From Atopomonas hussainii (GTDB taxonomy: Bacteria; Pseudomonadota; Gammaproteobacteria; Pseudomonadales; Pseudomonadaceae), in the NCBI RefSeq assembly GCF_900109735.1, contig NZ_FOAS01000011.1, positions 99,820 to 163,819 of the forward strand: a stretch of 64,000 bases of DNA, read 5' to 3'. A model generated the notes under the pieces. That model ran no database searches. It saw only the letters and a list, made by a program, of their open reading frames with translations, and was not told the DNA's origin. The number at the start of each line of letters is the position of its first letter. Within the stretch, counting starts at the first letter, position 1. A program made the translations under genes and the position numbers. Below, piece by piece: positions 27,226-35,156 of the stretch.

Positions 27226-27290
27226 ATTGGTGCCGGCAAAAACTGCCCGAGGTGTATACTCGCAGGCCGGATTAGCCAGGGTTTACCGTG

Positions 27291-28349
27291 ATGTCGCAAA
27301 TTCCTGAACGGGTACTGGTCCAAGCGCACTTGGAAGCCAGACAGCCGAAGCCATTAACCGCAGAAGAGATCGCGCAGTATAAGCGCGACATCGCCGCCGA
27401 GCTGAAAAAGCAAAACGCGGTGCTGGTGGCGCATTACTACACCGATCCGCTCATTCAGGCGCTGGCTGAAGAAACCGGCGGCTGCGTCTCTGATTCGCTG
27501 GAAATGGCTCGTTTTGGCAATCAACACTCGGCGCAAACCGTGCTGGTGGCGGGCGTTAAGTTTATGGGCGAAACCGCCAAGATTCTTAACCCAGAAAAGC
27601 GCGTGCTGATGCCGACGCTGGATGCCACTTGCTCGCTGGACTTAGGCTGCCCGGTGGATGAGTTTTCGGCGTTTTGCGATGCGCGCCCCGATCGCACTGT
27701 GGTGGTGTATGCCAACACCTCGGCAGCCGTTAAAGCACGGGCCGATTGGGTGGTGACCTCCAGTTGCGCGCTGGAGATTGTCGAAAGCCTGATGGATAAA
27801 GGCGAGAAGATTATCTGGGCGCCGGATCAGCACTTGGGTCGCTATATCCAGCGCGAAACTGGCGCCGATATGTTGCTTTGGCAGGGCAGCTGTATCGTGC
27901 ATGAAGAGTTTAAGGCCAAGCAGCTGGCGGACCTTAAGGCGATCTACCCGGATGCTGCCGTGTTGGTGCACCCAGAATCGCCGGAGTCAGTGATCGAGCT
28001 GGCCGATGCGGTGGGTTCTACCAGTCAGCTGATCAAGGCGGCGCAAACGTTGCCGAACCCGCAGTTTATCGTCGCTACCGATCGCGGCATCTTCTACAAA
28101 ATGCAGCAGCTGTGCCCGGGTAAGTCGTTTATTGAGGCGCCCACGGCGGGTAACGGCGCGGCGTGCCGCAGCTGTGCACATTGCCCGTGGATGGCTATGA
28201 ATACTCTTGAGCGCACGCTGAATTGCCTGCGTGAGGGCTCTAATGAGATTCATGTGGACCCGGCATTGGTGCCTGAGGCGGTGCGGCCGCTCAAGCGCAT
28301 GCTGGACTTCACCCAAGCGCTGCAGCTTAGTCGTGTGGGTAATGCCTGA
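27291..28349 (+). CDS. nadA: Quinolinate synthase NadA
   Basis: [4Fe-4S] enzyme that condenses iminoaspartate with dihydroxyacetone phosphate to quinolinate in de novo NAD synthesis. The 352-aa protein shows the three cluster-ligand regions expected for the long bacterial form ([23 protein letters not shown], and [16 protein letters not shown] near the end), plus [10 protein letters not shown] and [12 protein letters not shown] 27291 is used; a GTG directly before it is in frame. A terminator follows. Confidence 0.96.
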   Translation: MSQIPERVLVQAHLEARQPKPLTAEEIAQYKRDIAAELKKQNAVLVAHYYTDPLIQALAEETGGCVSDSLEMARFGNQHSAQTVLVAGVKFMGETAKILNPEKRVLMPTLDATCSLDLGCPVDEFSAFCDARPDRTVVVYANTSAAVKARADWVVTSSCALEIVESLMDKGEKIIWAPDQHLGRYIQRETGADMLLWQGSCIVHEEFKAKQLADLKAIYPDAAVLVHPESPESVIELADAVGSTSQLIKAAQTLPNPQFIVATDRGIFYKMQQLCPGKSFIEAPTAGNGAACRSCAHCPWMAMNTLERTLNCLREGSNEIHVDPALVPEAVRPLKRMLDFTQALQLSRVGNA

Positions 28350-28375
28350 GAGGCGTTGCGGCATATAGAGTGAGA

Positions 28376-28413
28376 CACAAAAAAGGCTGTCGTGATGACA
28401 GCCTTTTTTATTA
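28376..28413. terminator. Bidirectional terminator, nadA / cyclophilin gene
   Basis: AAAAAAGGCTGTC pairs with GACAGCCTTTTTT around a GTGAT loop, with A and T runs on both sides, between two converging genes. Confidence 0.93.
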
Positions 28414-28425
28414 TTGGGGCGGGGG

Positions 28426-28977
28426 TTACAGCTTTTTCGCCTCAAGGATGAACACCGGGTCTTTCGGTACGTTTTGGTGCATGCCGTAGTTGCCGGTTTG
28501 CACGCGTGCGATCTTGTCCACCACATCCATGCCGCTCACCACTTTGCCAAACACGGCGTAGCCGAAATCGCGCGAGCCGTGGTTGAGGAAGTCGTTGTCT
28601 TTTAAGTTAATAAAAAACTGGCTGGTCGCACTGTCGACCACTTGGGTGCGGGCCATGGCAATGGTGCCGCGCGCGTTTTTAAGGCCATTGTCGGCTTCGT
28701 TTTTCACCGGTGCTTGGGTGGGCTTTTGTTCCAGTGTCTCGGTGAAGCCGCCGCCTTGGATCATAAAGCCGGGAATCACCCGGTGAAACACGGTGTCGCG
28801 GTAGTGGCCGGCTTCCACGTATTGCAGAAAGTTGCGCACGCTCAGCGGAGCGGCGTCGCCATCCAACTCCAGCTCGATATCGCCATAGTTAGTGCTCAGC
28901 AGTACATGAGGACGGTCGGCGGCATGCGCCAGTGAGGTAACGAGCAGGCTAGCGGCCAGCAGCAAATGCTTAAGCAT
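28426..28977 (-). CDS. ppiA: Periplasmic peptidyl-prolyl cis-trans isomerase (cyclophilin, PpiA-like)
   Basis: Catalyses proline isomerisation during folding of exported proteins. The 183-aa product has a short signal peptide ([19 protein letters not shown]) and a complete cyclophilin domain: [30 protein letters not shown] with the catalytic Arg (broken here as [13 protein letters not shown]), [21 protein letters not shown], and [15 protein letters not shown]. The signal peptide marks it as PpiA rather than cytoplasmic PpiB. Its start overlaps the end of the upstream hydrolase gene by 8 bp. Confidence 0.9.
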   Translation of the reverse strand: MLKHLLLAASLLVTSLAHAADRPHVLLSTNYGDIELELDGDAAPLSVRNFLQYVEAGHYRDTVFHRVIPGFMIQGGGFTETLEQKPTQAPVKNEADNGLKNARGTIAMARTQVVDSATSQFFINLKDNDFLNHGSRDFGYAVFGKVVSGMDVVDKIARVQTGNYGMHQNVPKDPVFILEAKKL

Positions 28978-29773
28978 TGAGAGGTTCCTTGTTCAGGCTG
29001 TGGAGGAAATTCAGCACGCATTGATTAAAGCGTTCGGGTTGATCCAGTGGTGTAGCGTGACGCGAGTCTTCGATCACCACCAGGCGCGCGTTGGGCATTT
29101 CGCGCACATATTGGCGCTTGAGTTCGACGGGGCTGTAATCGCGGTCGGCAGTAATCACTAGGGTTGGTGTTTTGATGTCGACAAGGTGCTCGCGCACGCC
29201 CCAGCCAATAATGGCGTGCAGGGCGCTTAAATAGGCACGTTTGCTGTTCTCGGGCCAGCGAGTAGCGATTTTTTCGCGCAGTTCAGCTTGTTCAGGCTTG
29301 GGGAAGAGCATATTACCCAGGGCTTTGCCGAGGGTTTTCAGGCCCAGCACGCGGGCCAGAAAAAGGCGTTTGAACACCTGTAGGCGATCACTGGCGGTGC
29401 GCACTTTAACCTCGGGGCTGCTGTTAACAATGATCAGGCTTTTTAGCCGCTGCTGATCGCTGCTGGCGAGCTGGAAGCCAATCATGCCGCCCATGGAAAT
29501 GCCTAGGTAATGCACTTGGGCGAGTTGCAGGTGGTCGAGTAGGGCGCGTACGTCGTCAGCAAAGCCGGCGATGCTGTAACGCTCGCGGGGTTTATCAGAC
29601 TGGCCGTGGCCGCGCACATCCATGCAGATGACTTGATAATGCTCGGCTAAAAACGGCACTTGATACTCCCAGTCACGCAGGCTGGAGCCCAGGCCGTGAA
29701 TTAACAGCAAAGGTTCGCCGCTACCGTGGACTTGGTAGTGCAGCTGGCAGCCTTTATGGGTGAAATAGGCCAT
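28970..29773 (-). CDS. Alpha/beta-fold hydrolase
   Basis: A 267-aa serine hydrolase of the BioH/3-oxoadipate enol-lactonase type. The oxyanion region is [17 protein letters not shown], the nucleophile elbow [11 protein letters not shown] holds the catalytic Ser near residue 97, the Asp is in [13 protein letters not shown] and the His in [20 protein letters not shown] 29773 has an AGGAG ribosome site; the open frame extends upstream into the LysR gene without one. Substrate unknown; the neighbouring LysR gene lies just upstream on the same strand and may be cotranscribed. Confidence 0.88.
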   Translation of the reverse strand: MAYFTHKGCQLHYQVHGSGEPLLLIHGLGSSLRDWEYQVPFLAEHYQVICMDVRGHGQSDKPRERYSIAGFADDVRALLDHLQLAQVHYLGISMGGMIGFQLASSDQQRLKSLIIVNSSPEVKVRTASDRLQVFKRLFLARVLGLKTLGKALGNMLFPKPEQAELREKIATRWPENSKRAYLSALHAIIGWGVREHLVDIKTPTLVITADRDYSPVELKRQYVREMPNARLVVIEDSRHATPLDQPERFNQCVLNFLHSLNKEPLNA

Positions 29774-29786
29774 GGCGGGCTCCTGA

Positions 29787-30680
29787 TTATTCCGTGTCGG
29801 TGGGCGACTGGCGCAGTAAGTCGGCGAGGATTCGCGCTGCCGGGCCCAATGGGCGATTGCGGTTGGGGTAAAGGCTGAAGCGTACTTCGCGATGGCTGCC
29901 ATTTTCCAGTGGCAAGATTTTCAGCAGGCCGCTTGCTAGGTCGTCGGTGATCAGTTGCTGCGGTAGCCAGGCAAAGCCCAGGCCTTGGCGCACTAAAGTG
30001 GCGGCCGTGGCTAGGCTGGTCACTGTCCAGCGCTGTGCGGCGCCGAGCCAGCCGACATCTTTGGGGCTGTGTTTGCCGGAGTCGCGAATCACCACTTGCA
30101 GCTGGCTGATCAGGTCTTGCGCGGTGATGGAGCGGCCCAGCTGGTGCAGTGGGTGATCGTGGTGGGCGACGGCGTGAAAGCTTGAGCTGCGTAGGTCGTC
30201 ACCCAGGTAACCGGGAATGTTCAGGCCGCTGATCGCCAGATCGGCACGATCTTCGCGCAGTGCATCTTCCACGCCGGAGAGGGTTTCTTCATGCAGCTGC
30301 ACGCGGCAGCCATGGCTAAAAGGCTGGAAGGCAGACAGGGCATGGGTGAGGCGTGTGGTGGGGTAGGCGGCATCGACCACTAAGCGCACCTCGGCTTCCC
30401 AGCCTTGCTCCATTTGTTCGGCAAGTTCTTCTAGCTGATTGGCTTGCGTGACGAGGTTACGTGAGCGCTGCAGTAGTGTGGTGCCGGCTTCGGTGAGCAC
30501 AGCTTTGCGCCCTTCGATATGCAGCAGTGGGACACCCAGCTGTTCTTGCATGCGCGCTAAGGTGTAACTTACCGATGATTGCGAGCGGTGCAGTGCCTCG
30601 GCAGCTTGTGCATAGCCGCCGTGATCAATCACAGCTTGTAGCGTGCGCCATTGATCGAGTGTGACACGCGGTGTTTTCAC
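29787..30680 (-). CDS. LysR-family transcriptional regulator
   Basis: A 297-aa regulator with an N-terminal winged helix-turn-helix (HGGYAQAAEALHRSQSSVSY, about residues 20-40) and a periplasmic-binding-protein-like effector domain (about 90-290). It is encoded 13 bp before the hydrolase gene, which suggests that it is cotranscribed with it, and divergently from a small exported protein with a 33-bp gap. Targets are not determinable; autoregulation over that short gap is plausible. Confidence 0.88.
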   Translation of the reverse strand: MKTPRVTLDQWRTLQAVIDHGGYAQAAEALHRSQSSVSYTLARMQEQLGVPLLHIEGRKAVLTEAGTTLLQRSRNLVTQANQLEELAEQMEQGWEAEVRLVVDAAYPTTRLTHALSAFQPFSHGCRVQLHEETLSGVEDALREDRADLAISGLNIPGYLGDDLRSSSFHAVAHHDHPLHQLGRSITAQDLISQLQVVIRDSGKHSPKDVGWLGAAQRWTVTSLATAATLVRQGLGFAWLPQQLITDDLASGLLKILPLENGSHREVRFSLYPNRNRPLGPAARILADLLRQSPTDTE

Positions 30681-30713
30681 AGCTTAAGCCTTGCCTAACG
30701 GAGAGGAGCTTGC

Positions 30714-31031
30714 ATGCTAAAGCAAATTGTTGCCTGGGGTGGACTGTGTTGTGCGTTGCCGGCTTGGGCTTTTCCCATTGAGGTAACGCCGCAGTTTGTC
30801 GGTGCGCCCCTGCAATACGAGGCTCAGGCATTGGCACGCAATATGGCGGTGCTGCATGTGCGCAATGACACGTCGCAAGCACAGCGCTGCTCGGTGCGCT
30901 TAAGTAACGGGCCGGAAGGGGATCAGTGGCGGCGCGTGCAGTTGGCGCCCGGTGAGAAAGCCGCTGTATCGGCAAGCTTTCAGCGTGAGGTGGTGCGGCT
31001 GCGCATTTGGTTGAATTGCCAGCCGCAGTAG
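30714..31031 (+). CDS. Small exported protein of unknown function
   Basis: A 105-aa protein with a Sec signal peptide (GGLCCALPAWAFPIEVTP, cleavage expected after AWA) and a mature domain of about 85 residues with two cysteines (RCSVRLSNGPEG and WLNCQPQ) that could form a disulfide. The remainder (LHVRNDTSQAQRC.. RRVQLAPGEKAAVSASF) resembles a small immunoglobulin-like beta sandwich. Similar proteins occur in Pseudomonas, where some were mislabelled 3-phosphoglycerate kinase; nothing here supports kinase function. AGAGGAG ribosome site. Confidence 0.75.
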   Translation: MLKQIVAWGGLCCALPAWAFPIEVTPQFVGAPLQYEAQALARNMAVLHVRNDTSQAQRCSVRLSNGPEGDQWRRVQLAPGEKAAVSASFQREVVRLRIWLNCQPQ

Positions 31032-31034
31032 CTG

Positions 31035-31355
31035 TTATTCCGCGTCGTTGTTGGGCGCTTCTTGGGCAATAAGAGCAACCAAGGCGTTTTGTTGGCGTTG
31101 GGTCAGTTGACGGAAGCGCAGCAGCAATTCGCGTTCGTGATGGCTGAGCTTGTTGCTGTCGAGGGTAATGCTGCTGGCATCGCTCTCGGGCAGGTCAATG
31201 CTCAGGCTTTGCTCGAGGCGATTGATGATCTCTGAATTCATGCTGCGGTGATGCTGGCGCGCCACTTCGGCGACGCGGTCGCGCATCCCTTCCGGCAAGC
31301 GCAGAACAAACTTATCGGCGGTGCGGCTGGAGTACAAATTTTGCGCGTGTTTCAT
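31035..31355 (-). CDS. amrZ: Ribbon-helix-helix regulator AmrZ
   Basis: Arc-type DNA-binding protein controlling alginate, Psl, twitching, flagella and c-di-GMP genes in Pseudomonas. The 106-aa protein has the RHH domain ([20 protein letters not shown], then [17 protein letters not shown], about residues 8-52), in which the ribbon residues contact DNA, and the C-terminal tetramerisation segment ([20 protein letters not shown]). It matches closely what I recall of P. aeruginosa AmrZ. It converges on the small exported protein gene with only a 3-bp gap. Confidence 0.92.
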   Translation of the reverse strand: MKHAQNLYSSRTADKFVLRLPEGMRDRVAEVARQHHRSMNSEIINRLEQSLSIDLPESDASSITLDSNKLSHHERELLLRFRQLTQRQQNALVALIAQEAPNNDAE

Positions 31356-31399
31356 GGTATTGCCTGAATAAGTGAGGTTATTTTTGCGCCATCACAATC

Positions 31400-31428
31400 A
31401 TCTCATGGTGATTGCAGATTGCTGTCAA
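31400..31428 (-). promoter_or_regulatory. Candidate amrZ promoter
   Basis: On the minus strand TTGACA (31428-31423), 17 bp, then a weak -10 TGAGAT (31405-31400), 45 bp before the amrZ start. An AlgU-type GAACTT/TCTGA site was looked for by eye and not found. Confidence 0.4.
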
Positions 31429-31571
31429 AAAAATGGTGCTATTAATTTGACGCCCATTTTAAACCCTTTAGCAAAAAGTTTCGACCAGAAGCAGTGGGCT
31501 GGCCACTACCGAATGTCTGGAATTGTGCACCAGTTCCGTGCTATGGCGGCCTTTTGCGGCCTGTATCGGGC

Positions 31572-31600
31572 ATGACAAGCGCGTGGGTGCTGGGTAAGAT
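31572..31600 (+). promoter_or_regulatory. Promoter of tRNA-Arg
   Basis: ATGACA (31572-31577), 17 bp, TAAGAT (31595-31600), 14 bp before the tRNA 5' end. Confidence 0.65.
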
Positions 31601-31614
31601 GCACACCCTTGCGT

Positions 31615-31691
31615 GCGCTTGTAGCTCAGCTGGATAGAGCAACCGCCTCCTAAGCGGTAGGTCCCGGGTTCGAATCCCGGCTCGCGCACCA
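31615..31691 (+). tRNA. tRNA-Arg (CCT)
   Basis: A 77-nt tRNA with D stem GCTC/GAGC, anticodon stem ACCGC/GCGGT around the loop CTCCTAA (anticodon CCT), T stem CCGGG/CCCGG with TTCGAAT, and an encoded CCA. The acceptor stem GCGCTTG/CTCGCGC pairs at positions 1-4 and 7, but positions 5-6 (T-C and T-T) do not pair. A T run follows the CCA. Confidence 0.9.
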
Positions 31692-31782
31692 GTTTTTTTG
31701 CAGGGGCTTTATTGTCTGTGCCTAAGTGGCGGCTGGCCAGTTAGCGAGTGTTATTAGATGTTGCGCAGGTTTGTGCGCGCAT

Positions 31783-31814
31783 AAAAAAACCCGAAGCAAT
31801 GCTTCGGGTTTTTT
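31783..31814. terminator. Bidirectional terminator between tRNA-Arg and tRNA-fMet genes
   Basis: AAAAAACCCGAAGC pairs with GCTTCGGGTTTTTT around a 3-nt loop; A/T runs on both sides. It lies 2 bp from the 3' end of the first initiator tRNA gene, which is on the minus strand. Confidence 0.93.
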
Positions 31815-31816
31815 AT

Positions 31817-31893
<77 letters not shown>

Positions 31894-31953
31894 TCAAAGC
31901 TGACGCTGTTCGATTCGCCTTGGCGAATCAGGCAAGAAGACCTTGCCGAAAAG

Positions 31954-32030
<77 letters not shown>

Positions 32031-32043
32031 TCAGAGAGGGCGC

Positions 32044-32072
32044 ATTCTATGAGCCAAGTTGTTGTCTGTCAA
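32044..32072 (-). promoter_or_regulatory. Strong promoter of the initiator tRNA operon
   Basis: On the minus strand a consensus TTGACA (32072-32067), 17 bp, TAGAAT (32049-32044), then a GCGCCCTC discriminator of the stringent type, 13 bp before the first tRNA. Confidence 0.88.
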
Positions 32073-32137
32073 AGAATATTTTTCATTTAGTGGAATTTCC
32101 TCGGCTTGGCCTGCGGAGCGCGCAGGGGTAAGCTTGC

Positions 32138-32153
32138 CTGTATGTAATCACAG
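32138..32153 (+). promoter_or_regulatory. LexA box upstream of dinB
   Basis: CTGTATGTAATCACAG matches the gammaproteobacterial LexA consensus CTGT-N8-ACAG exactly at all eight fixed positions. It lies 23 bp before the dinB GTG, so SOS control of dinB is very likely. Confidence 0.85.
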
Positions 32154-32176
32154 TATTTCTTGGCTGAGGTTAGTGC

Positions 32177-33232
32177 GTGACGGCGCGCAAAATTATTCAT
32201 ATTGATTGCGATTGCTTTTATGCCGCGATTGAAATGCGCGATAACCCGCAACTGGCCTCGCGCCCCATCGCTGTGGGTGGCAGCGCCGATCGCCGTGGGG
32301 TGATCGCCACGTGCAACTATGAAGCACGGGCTTACGGAGTGCGCTCGGCGATGGCCACACGTCAGGCGTTGCAGTTATGCCCGCAGCTCACCTTGGTGAA
32401 GCCACGCATGGAGGTATACCGCGAGGTTTCGCAGCAGATTCAGCAGATTTTTCGCCGCTACACCGAGTTGATTGAGCCCTTATCGCTTGATGAGGCGTAT
32501 CTGGATGTCACCGAAAGCCCGCATTGCGGCGGCAGTGCCACGCGGATGGCCGAAGAGATTCGCCAGCAGGTGTGGGAGAAGTTGCGCATCACCGTCTCGG
32601 CTGGGGTGGCGCCGAATAAGTTTCTCGCCAAAATTGCCAGTGACTGGCGTAAGCCCAATGGCTTGTTTGTGATTACCCCGGCAGAGGTTGAAGCGTTTGT
32701 CAGCGATTTGCCGGTCAAGCGCCTGCATGGCGTGGGGCAGGTTACGGCGCGCAAGTTAGAGCGCTTAGGCGTCACCACCTGCCGTGATGTCCGGCGCCTA
32801 GATGCCCTGTCGTTGGCCAAAGAGCTGGGCGGTTTTGGTGAGCGGCTGTGGCAGTTGGCGCAAGGCATCGATGAGCGGCCTGTGGTGGTCGATAGCCGCC
32901 GGCAATCGTTGAGCGTTGAGCACACCTTTGATCAAGATCTGCCCGATTTACCCGCCTGCGAGGCAGAGCTGCCGATGTTGTTTGCGCAGTTTGAAACGCG
33001 TTTAGCGCGGTTACGCAGCCGCTATCGCGCAGAGAAGCCGTTTGTGAAGGTGAAGTTTCATGACTTCAGCCAAACCACCTTGGAGCAGGCGGGCACCGGC
33101 TGGACGGAAGAAGGTTTTCGCCAGCTTTTGCAGCAGGCGTTTGCAAGGGGTAATAAGCCGGTGCGTTTGCTGGGCGTTGGCGTGCGGCTATCGCCGTTAG
33201 GGGTGCCCGGTGAGCAATTTCGCTTGTTTTAA
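32177..33232 (+). CDS. dinB: DNA polymerase IV
   Basis: Y-family translesion polymerase. The 351-aa protein has the palm motifs with catalytic acids in KIIHIDCDCFYAAIEMRDNP (Asp 8 region) and EPLSLDEAYLDVT (Asp-Glu near residue 103), YEARAYGVRSAMA, the helix-hairpin-helix of the thumb (LPVKRLHGVGQVTARKLERL) and the little-finger domain to the end. The start is GTG 32177. A LexA box precedes it and a hairpin terminator follows. Confidence 0.96.
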   Translation: MTARKIIHIDCDCFYAAIEMRDNPQLASRPIAVGGSADRRGVIATCNYEARAYGVRSAMATRQALQLCPQLTLVKPRMEVYREVSQQIQQIFRRYTELIEPLSLDEAYLDVTESPHCGGSATRMAEEIRQQVWEKLRITVSAGVAPNKFLAKIASDWRKPNGLFVITPAEVEAFVSDLPVKRLHGVGQVTARKLERLGVTTCRDVRRLDALSLAKELGGFGERLWQLAQGIDERPVVVDSRRQSLSVEHTFDQDLPDLPACEAELPMLFAQFETRLARLRSRYRAEKPFVKVKFHDFSQTTLEQAGTGWTEEGFRQLLQQAFARGNKPVRLLGVGVRLSPLGVPGEQFRLF

Positions 33233-33236
33233 AAGG

Positions 33237-33268
33237 CGGCGCGCAGCGTGGCTACGCGCCGTTTGTCT
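33237..33268. terminator. Probable terminator, dinB / META lipoprotein gene
   Basis: CGGCGCG (33237-33243) pairs with CGCGCCG (33255-33261) around an 11-nt loop, followed by TTTGTCTT; on the minus strand CCTTTT follows. Confidence 0.55.
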
Positions 33269-33675
33269 TATGGCGCTTTGACTAGGCGCAGGGTGTGACT
33301 GCCTTTTAGCTCTAGCGTGTCGCTGTTGACCAGCTGCCAGTGCGTGACGCCTTGCAGCGCTTTGAGATAGCGCTGTTCTTGCTCCATCAGCGCTTCGCTG
33401 CAGGCCATCATAGTGCTGCCTACGGGGCCGAGCGTGAGTTTGTCGCCTTCTACGGTGTACGGGGCAAACCAGCGATTACAGCCTGCGGTGCCGACGGCGC
33501 GGCCTTCTTCGTGCAGGGTGAAGCTCAAGTGGCTGCGATCAACCAGCGGCAGGCTATCAATACTTTCGGCTTTCCATTCGGTGCCGATTGCCAGCGACGG
33601 CGCGCTGGGTTGTTGGGCGCAGCCGGCCAGTAGAGCACCGGTGATCAACAGGCTAAGCCAAGGGCGAAAAGTCAT
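33268..33675 (-). CDS. META-domain lipoprotein (HslJ-like)
   Basis: A 135-aa predicted lipoprotein: signal peptide with lipobox GALLAGCAQ and a META domain (about residues 35-130) with the typical GTAGCNRWFAPY and GPVGSTMMACSEALMEQEQR motifs. META/HslJ proteins are linked to heat-inducible novobiocin resistance and protease inhibition, but the molecular role is unclear. ATG 33675 has an AGGAG ribosome site. It overlaps the upstream zinc-ribbon gene by 4 bp, suggesting translational coupling. Confidence 0.85.
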   Translation of the reverse strand: MTFRPWLSLLITGALLAGCAQQPSAPSLAIGTEWKAESIDSLPLVDRSHLSFTLHEEGRAVGTAGCNRWFAPYTVEGDKLTLGPVGSTMMACSEALMEQEQRYLKALQGVTHWQLVNSDTLELKGSHTLRLVKAP

Positions 33676-34106
33676 GTGTGCTCCTTTAGGCAGCGGGGAC
33701 AAAGGTGTTGTGGTTCTGCTTGCCAGCCTAGCTCCAGTAAGCGCGCATTGGCGGCCTTCGGCAGGCTAGCTTTGTCGGCTTTGGCATCGGTAGCGAACTC
33801 AAGTTCCTCACGGTTACCACATTGTTCGCATTGCACTTGCCATTGGTGAATGGCTAGCTCGTTAAACACTGGGCCGCTGGCCACGGCAAGCCATTGGCCG
33901 GCGGGGCGAATCATGTGGCGAACCTTTTCTACACACAGGCGCAGCGGCAAATCGCGACTGCCTTTGAGGGTGACGATTAAGGTATCGCCACTGTGGATAG
34001 CGCCGCCAATGCCGGTCACTTGGTAACGCCCGGGGCTCAAGGCGCGGCACTCGGTGAGGGTGTGCTGCGGGTTGAGAAGGGCGTAACGAAAATCATGCTC
34101 GGCCAT
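33672..34106 (-). CDS. Conserved protein with C-terminal zinc ribbon
   Basis: A 144-aa cytoplasmic protein of unknown function. The N-terminal half (about residues 1-85) looks like a small beta barrel (RYQVTGIGGAIHSGDTLIVT, with RLCVEKVRHMIRP), vaguely PilZ-like but without the RxxxR and DxSxxG binding motifs. The C-terminal half holds two Cys pairs, CEQCG near residue 93 and CPRC near 136, forming a likely zinc site. Its stop overlaps the META lipoprotein start, so the two are expressed together. Confidence 0.65.
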   Translation of the reverse strand: MAEHDFRYALLNPQHTLTECRALSPGRYQVTGIGGAIHSGDTLIVTLKGSRDLPLRLCVEKVRHMIRPAGQWLAVASGPVFNELAIHQWQVQCEQCGNREELEFATDAKADKASLPKAANARLLELGWQAEPQHLCPRCLKEHT

Positions 34107-34154
34107 CAGTAACGCTCATCAAATAAAACGGGTGGGCATGCTAACTGCTTACGT

Positions 34155-35156
34155 TCAGGCATGCACCTGATTGCACGGCTGGCCTTGTTGCCAGTGATGC
34201 AGGTTGCCCAAGGTGGTGCTGGCAATCGCGTGGATGGCCTCTTGGGTAAAAAACGCCTGATGCGCGGTGACAATCACGTTGGGGAAGGTGAGCAGGCGGG
34301 CTAAGACGTCATCCTGCAGGGGGTGATCGGAGTGATCGGCAAAAAACAGCGACGCCTCTTCTTCATAGACATCCAGCCCGACATGGCCAAGTTGGCCGCT
34401 TTTCAGTGCGGCAATTAAGGCTTTGGTGTCGACCAGTGCACCACGGCTGGTGTTGATCAGCATGGCGCCGCGTTTCATGGTAGCTAGGCGTTGCTGGTTG
34501 ATCAGGTGTTCGGTGGCGTTGGTCAGTGGGCAGTGCAGGCTAACGATGTCAGCCTCTTGAAGCAGGGCAGGTAGTTCGCAGTAGTGCACGCCTTGCTGCG
34601 CTAGTTGTGTATCGGGTTGCGGGTCGCAGGCTAATACCTTGCAACCGAAGCCGAGCATGATCTGGCTGAAGGCGCGGCCAATTTTGCCGGTGCCGACCAC
34701 GCCAACGGTTTTGCCGTGCACATCAAAGCCCAGCAAGCCGTGCAGCGAAAAGTCGCCCTCGCGGGTGCGGTTGAACGCGCGGTGAATGCGTCGGTTGAGG
34801 GTAAGGATTAAGCCCACGGCATGCTCAGCCACCGCATACGGCGAATACGCCGGCACGCGCATAATGCTGATGCCCAGCTCAGCGGCGCTTGGCAGGTCGA
34901 CTTGATTGAAGCCGGCGCAGCGCAAGGCAATCGCGCGCACCCCCACGCAGTGCAGGGCGCGCAGGGTGCTGGCATCGACGGGGTCGTTGACGAAGGTGCA
35001 GATGGCGCTAAAACCTTCGGCCAGCGCGCAGCTGGCTGGGGTTAGCGGGGCTTCGGTGAAGTGCAGGTCAATGCCGGGAAAGTCGGCCGCTACGGCCTCG
35101 AAACTGTCCCGGTCATAGGGGCGGCAGCTATAAAGAAGTACTCGCATGGGCTTCAT
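34155..35156 (-). CDS. ldhA: Fermentative D-lactate dehydrogenase
   Basis: NADH-dependent reduction of pyruvate to D-lactate; D-isomer 2-hydroxyacid dehydrogenase family. The 333-aa protein has the Rossmann motif VGVVGTGKIGRAF near residue 148, the substrate Arg in NTSRGALVDTKAL, the catalytic Glu in DVYEEEA and His in VTAHQAFFTQEA. It resembles P. aeruginosa LdhA, which also sits beside gacS there. Its start lies 29 bp inside the end of gacS on the same strand, so translation is probably coupled. Confidence 0.92.
   Translation of the reverse strand: MKPMRVLLYSCRPYDRDSFEAVAADFPGIDLHFTEAPLTPASCALAEGFSAICTFVNDPVDASTLRALHCVGVRAIALRCAGFNQVDLPSAAELGISIMRVPAYSPYAVAEHAVGLILTLNRRIHRAFNRTREGDFSLHGLLGFDVHGKTVGVVGTGKIGRAFSQIMLGFGCKVLACDPQPDTQLAQQGVHYCELPALLQEADIVSLHCPLTNATEHLINQQRLATMKRGAMLINTSRGALVDTKALIAALKSGQLGHVGLDVYEEEASLFFADHSDHPLQDDVLARLLTFPNVIVTAHQAFFTQEAIHAIASTTLGNLHHWQQGQPCNQVHA

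Larger units (their letters stand above)
31356..31614. other. Intergenic region between amrZ and tRNA-Arg
   Basis: About 260 bp without a credible gene. It contains a candidate amrZ promoter (31400-31428), an inverted repeat ATCAC..GTGAT (31391-31412) that overlaps it and might be an operator, an A+T-rich stretch, and the tRNA-Arg promoter. Confidence 0.5.

Noticed and set aside
31468..31689. 73-aa minus-strand frame over tRNA-Arg
   Set aside because: The MREPGFEPGTYRL-like start is the well-known false frame on the reverse of tRNA genes.
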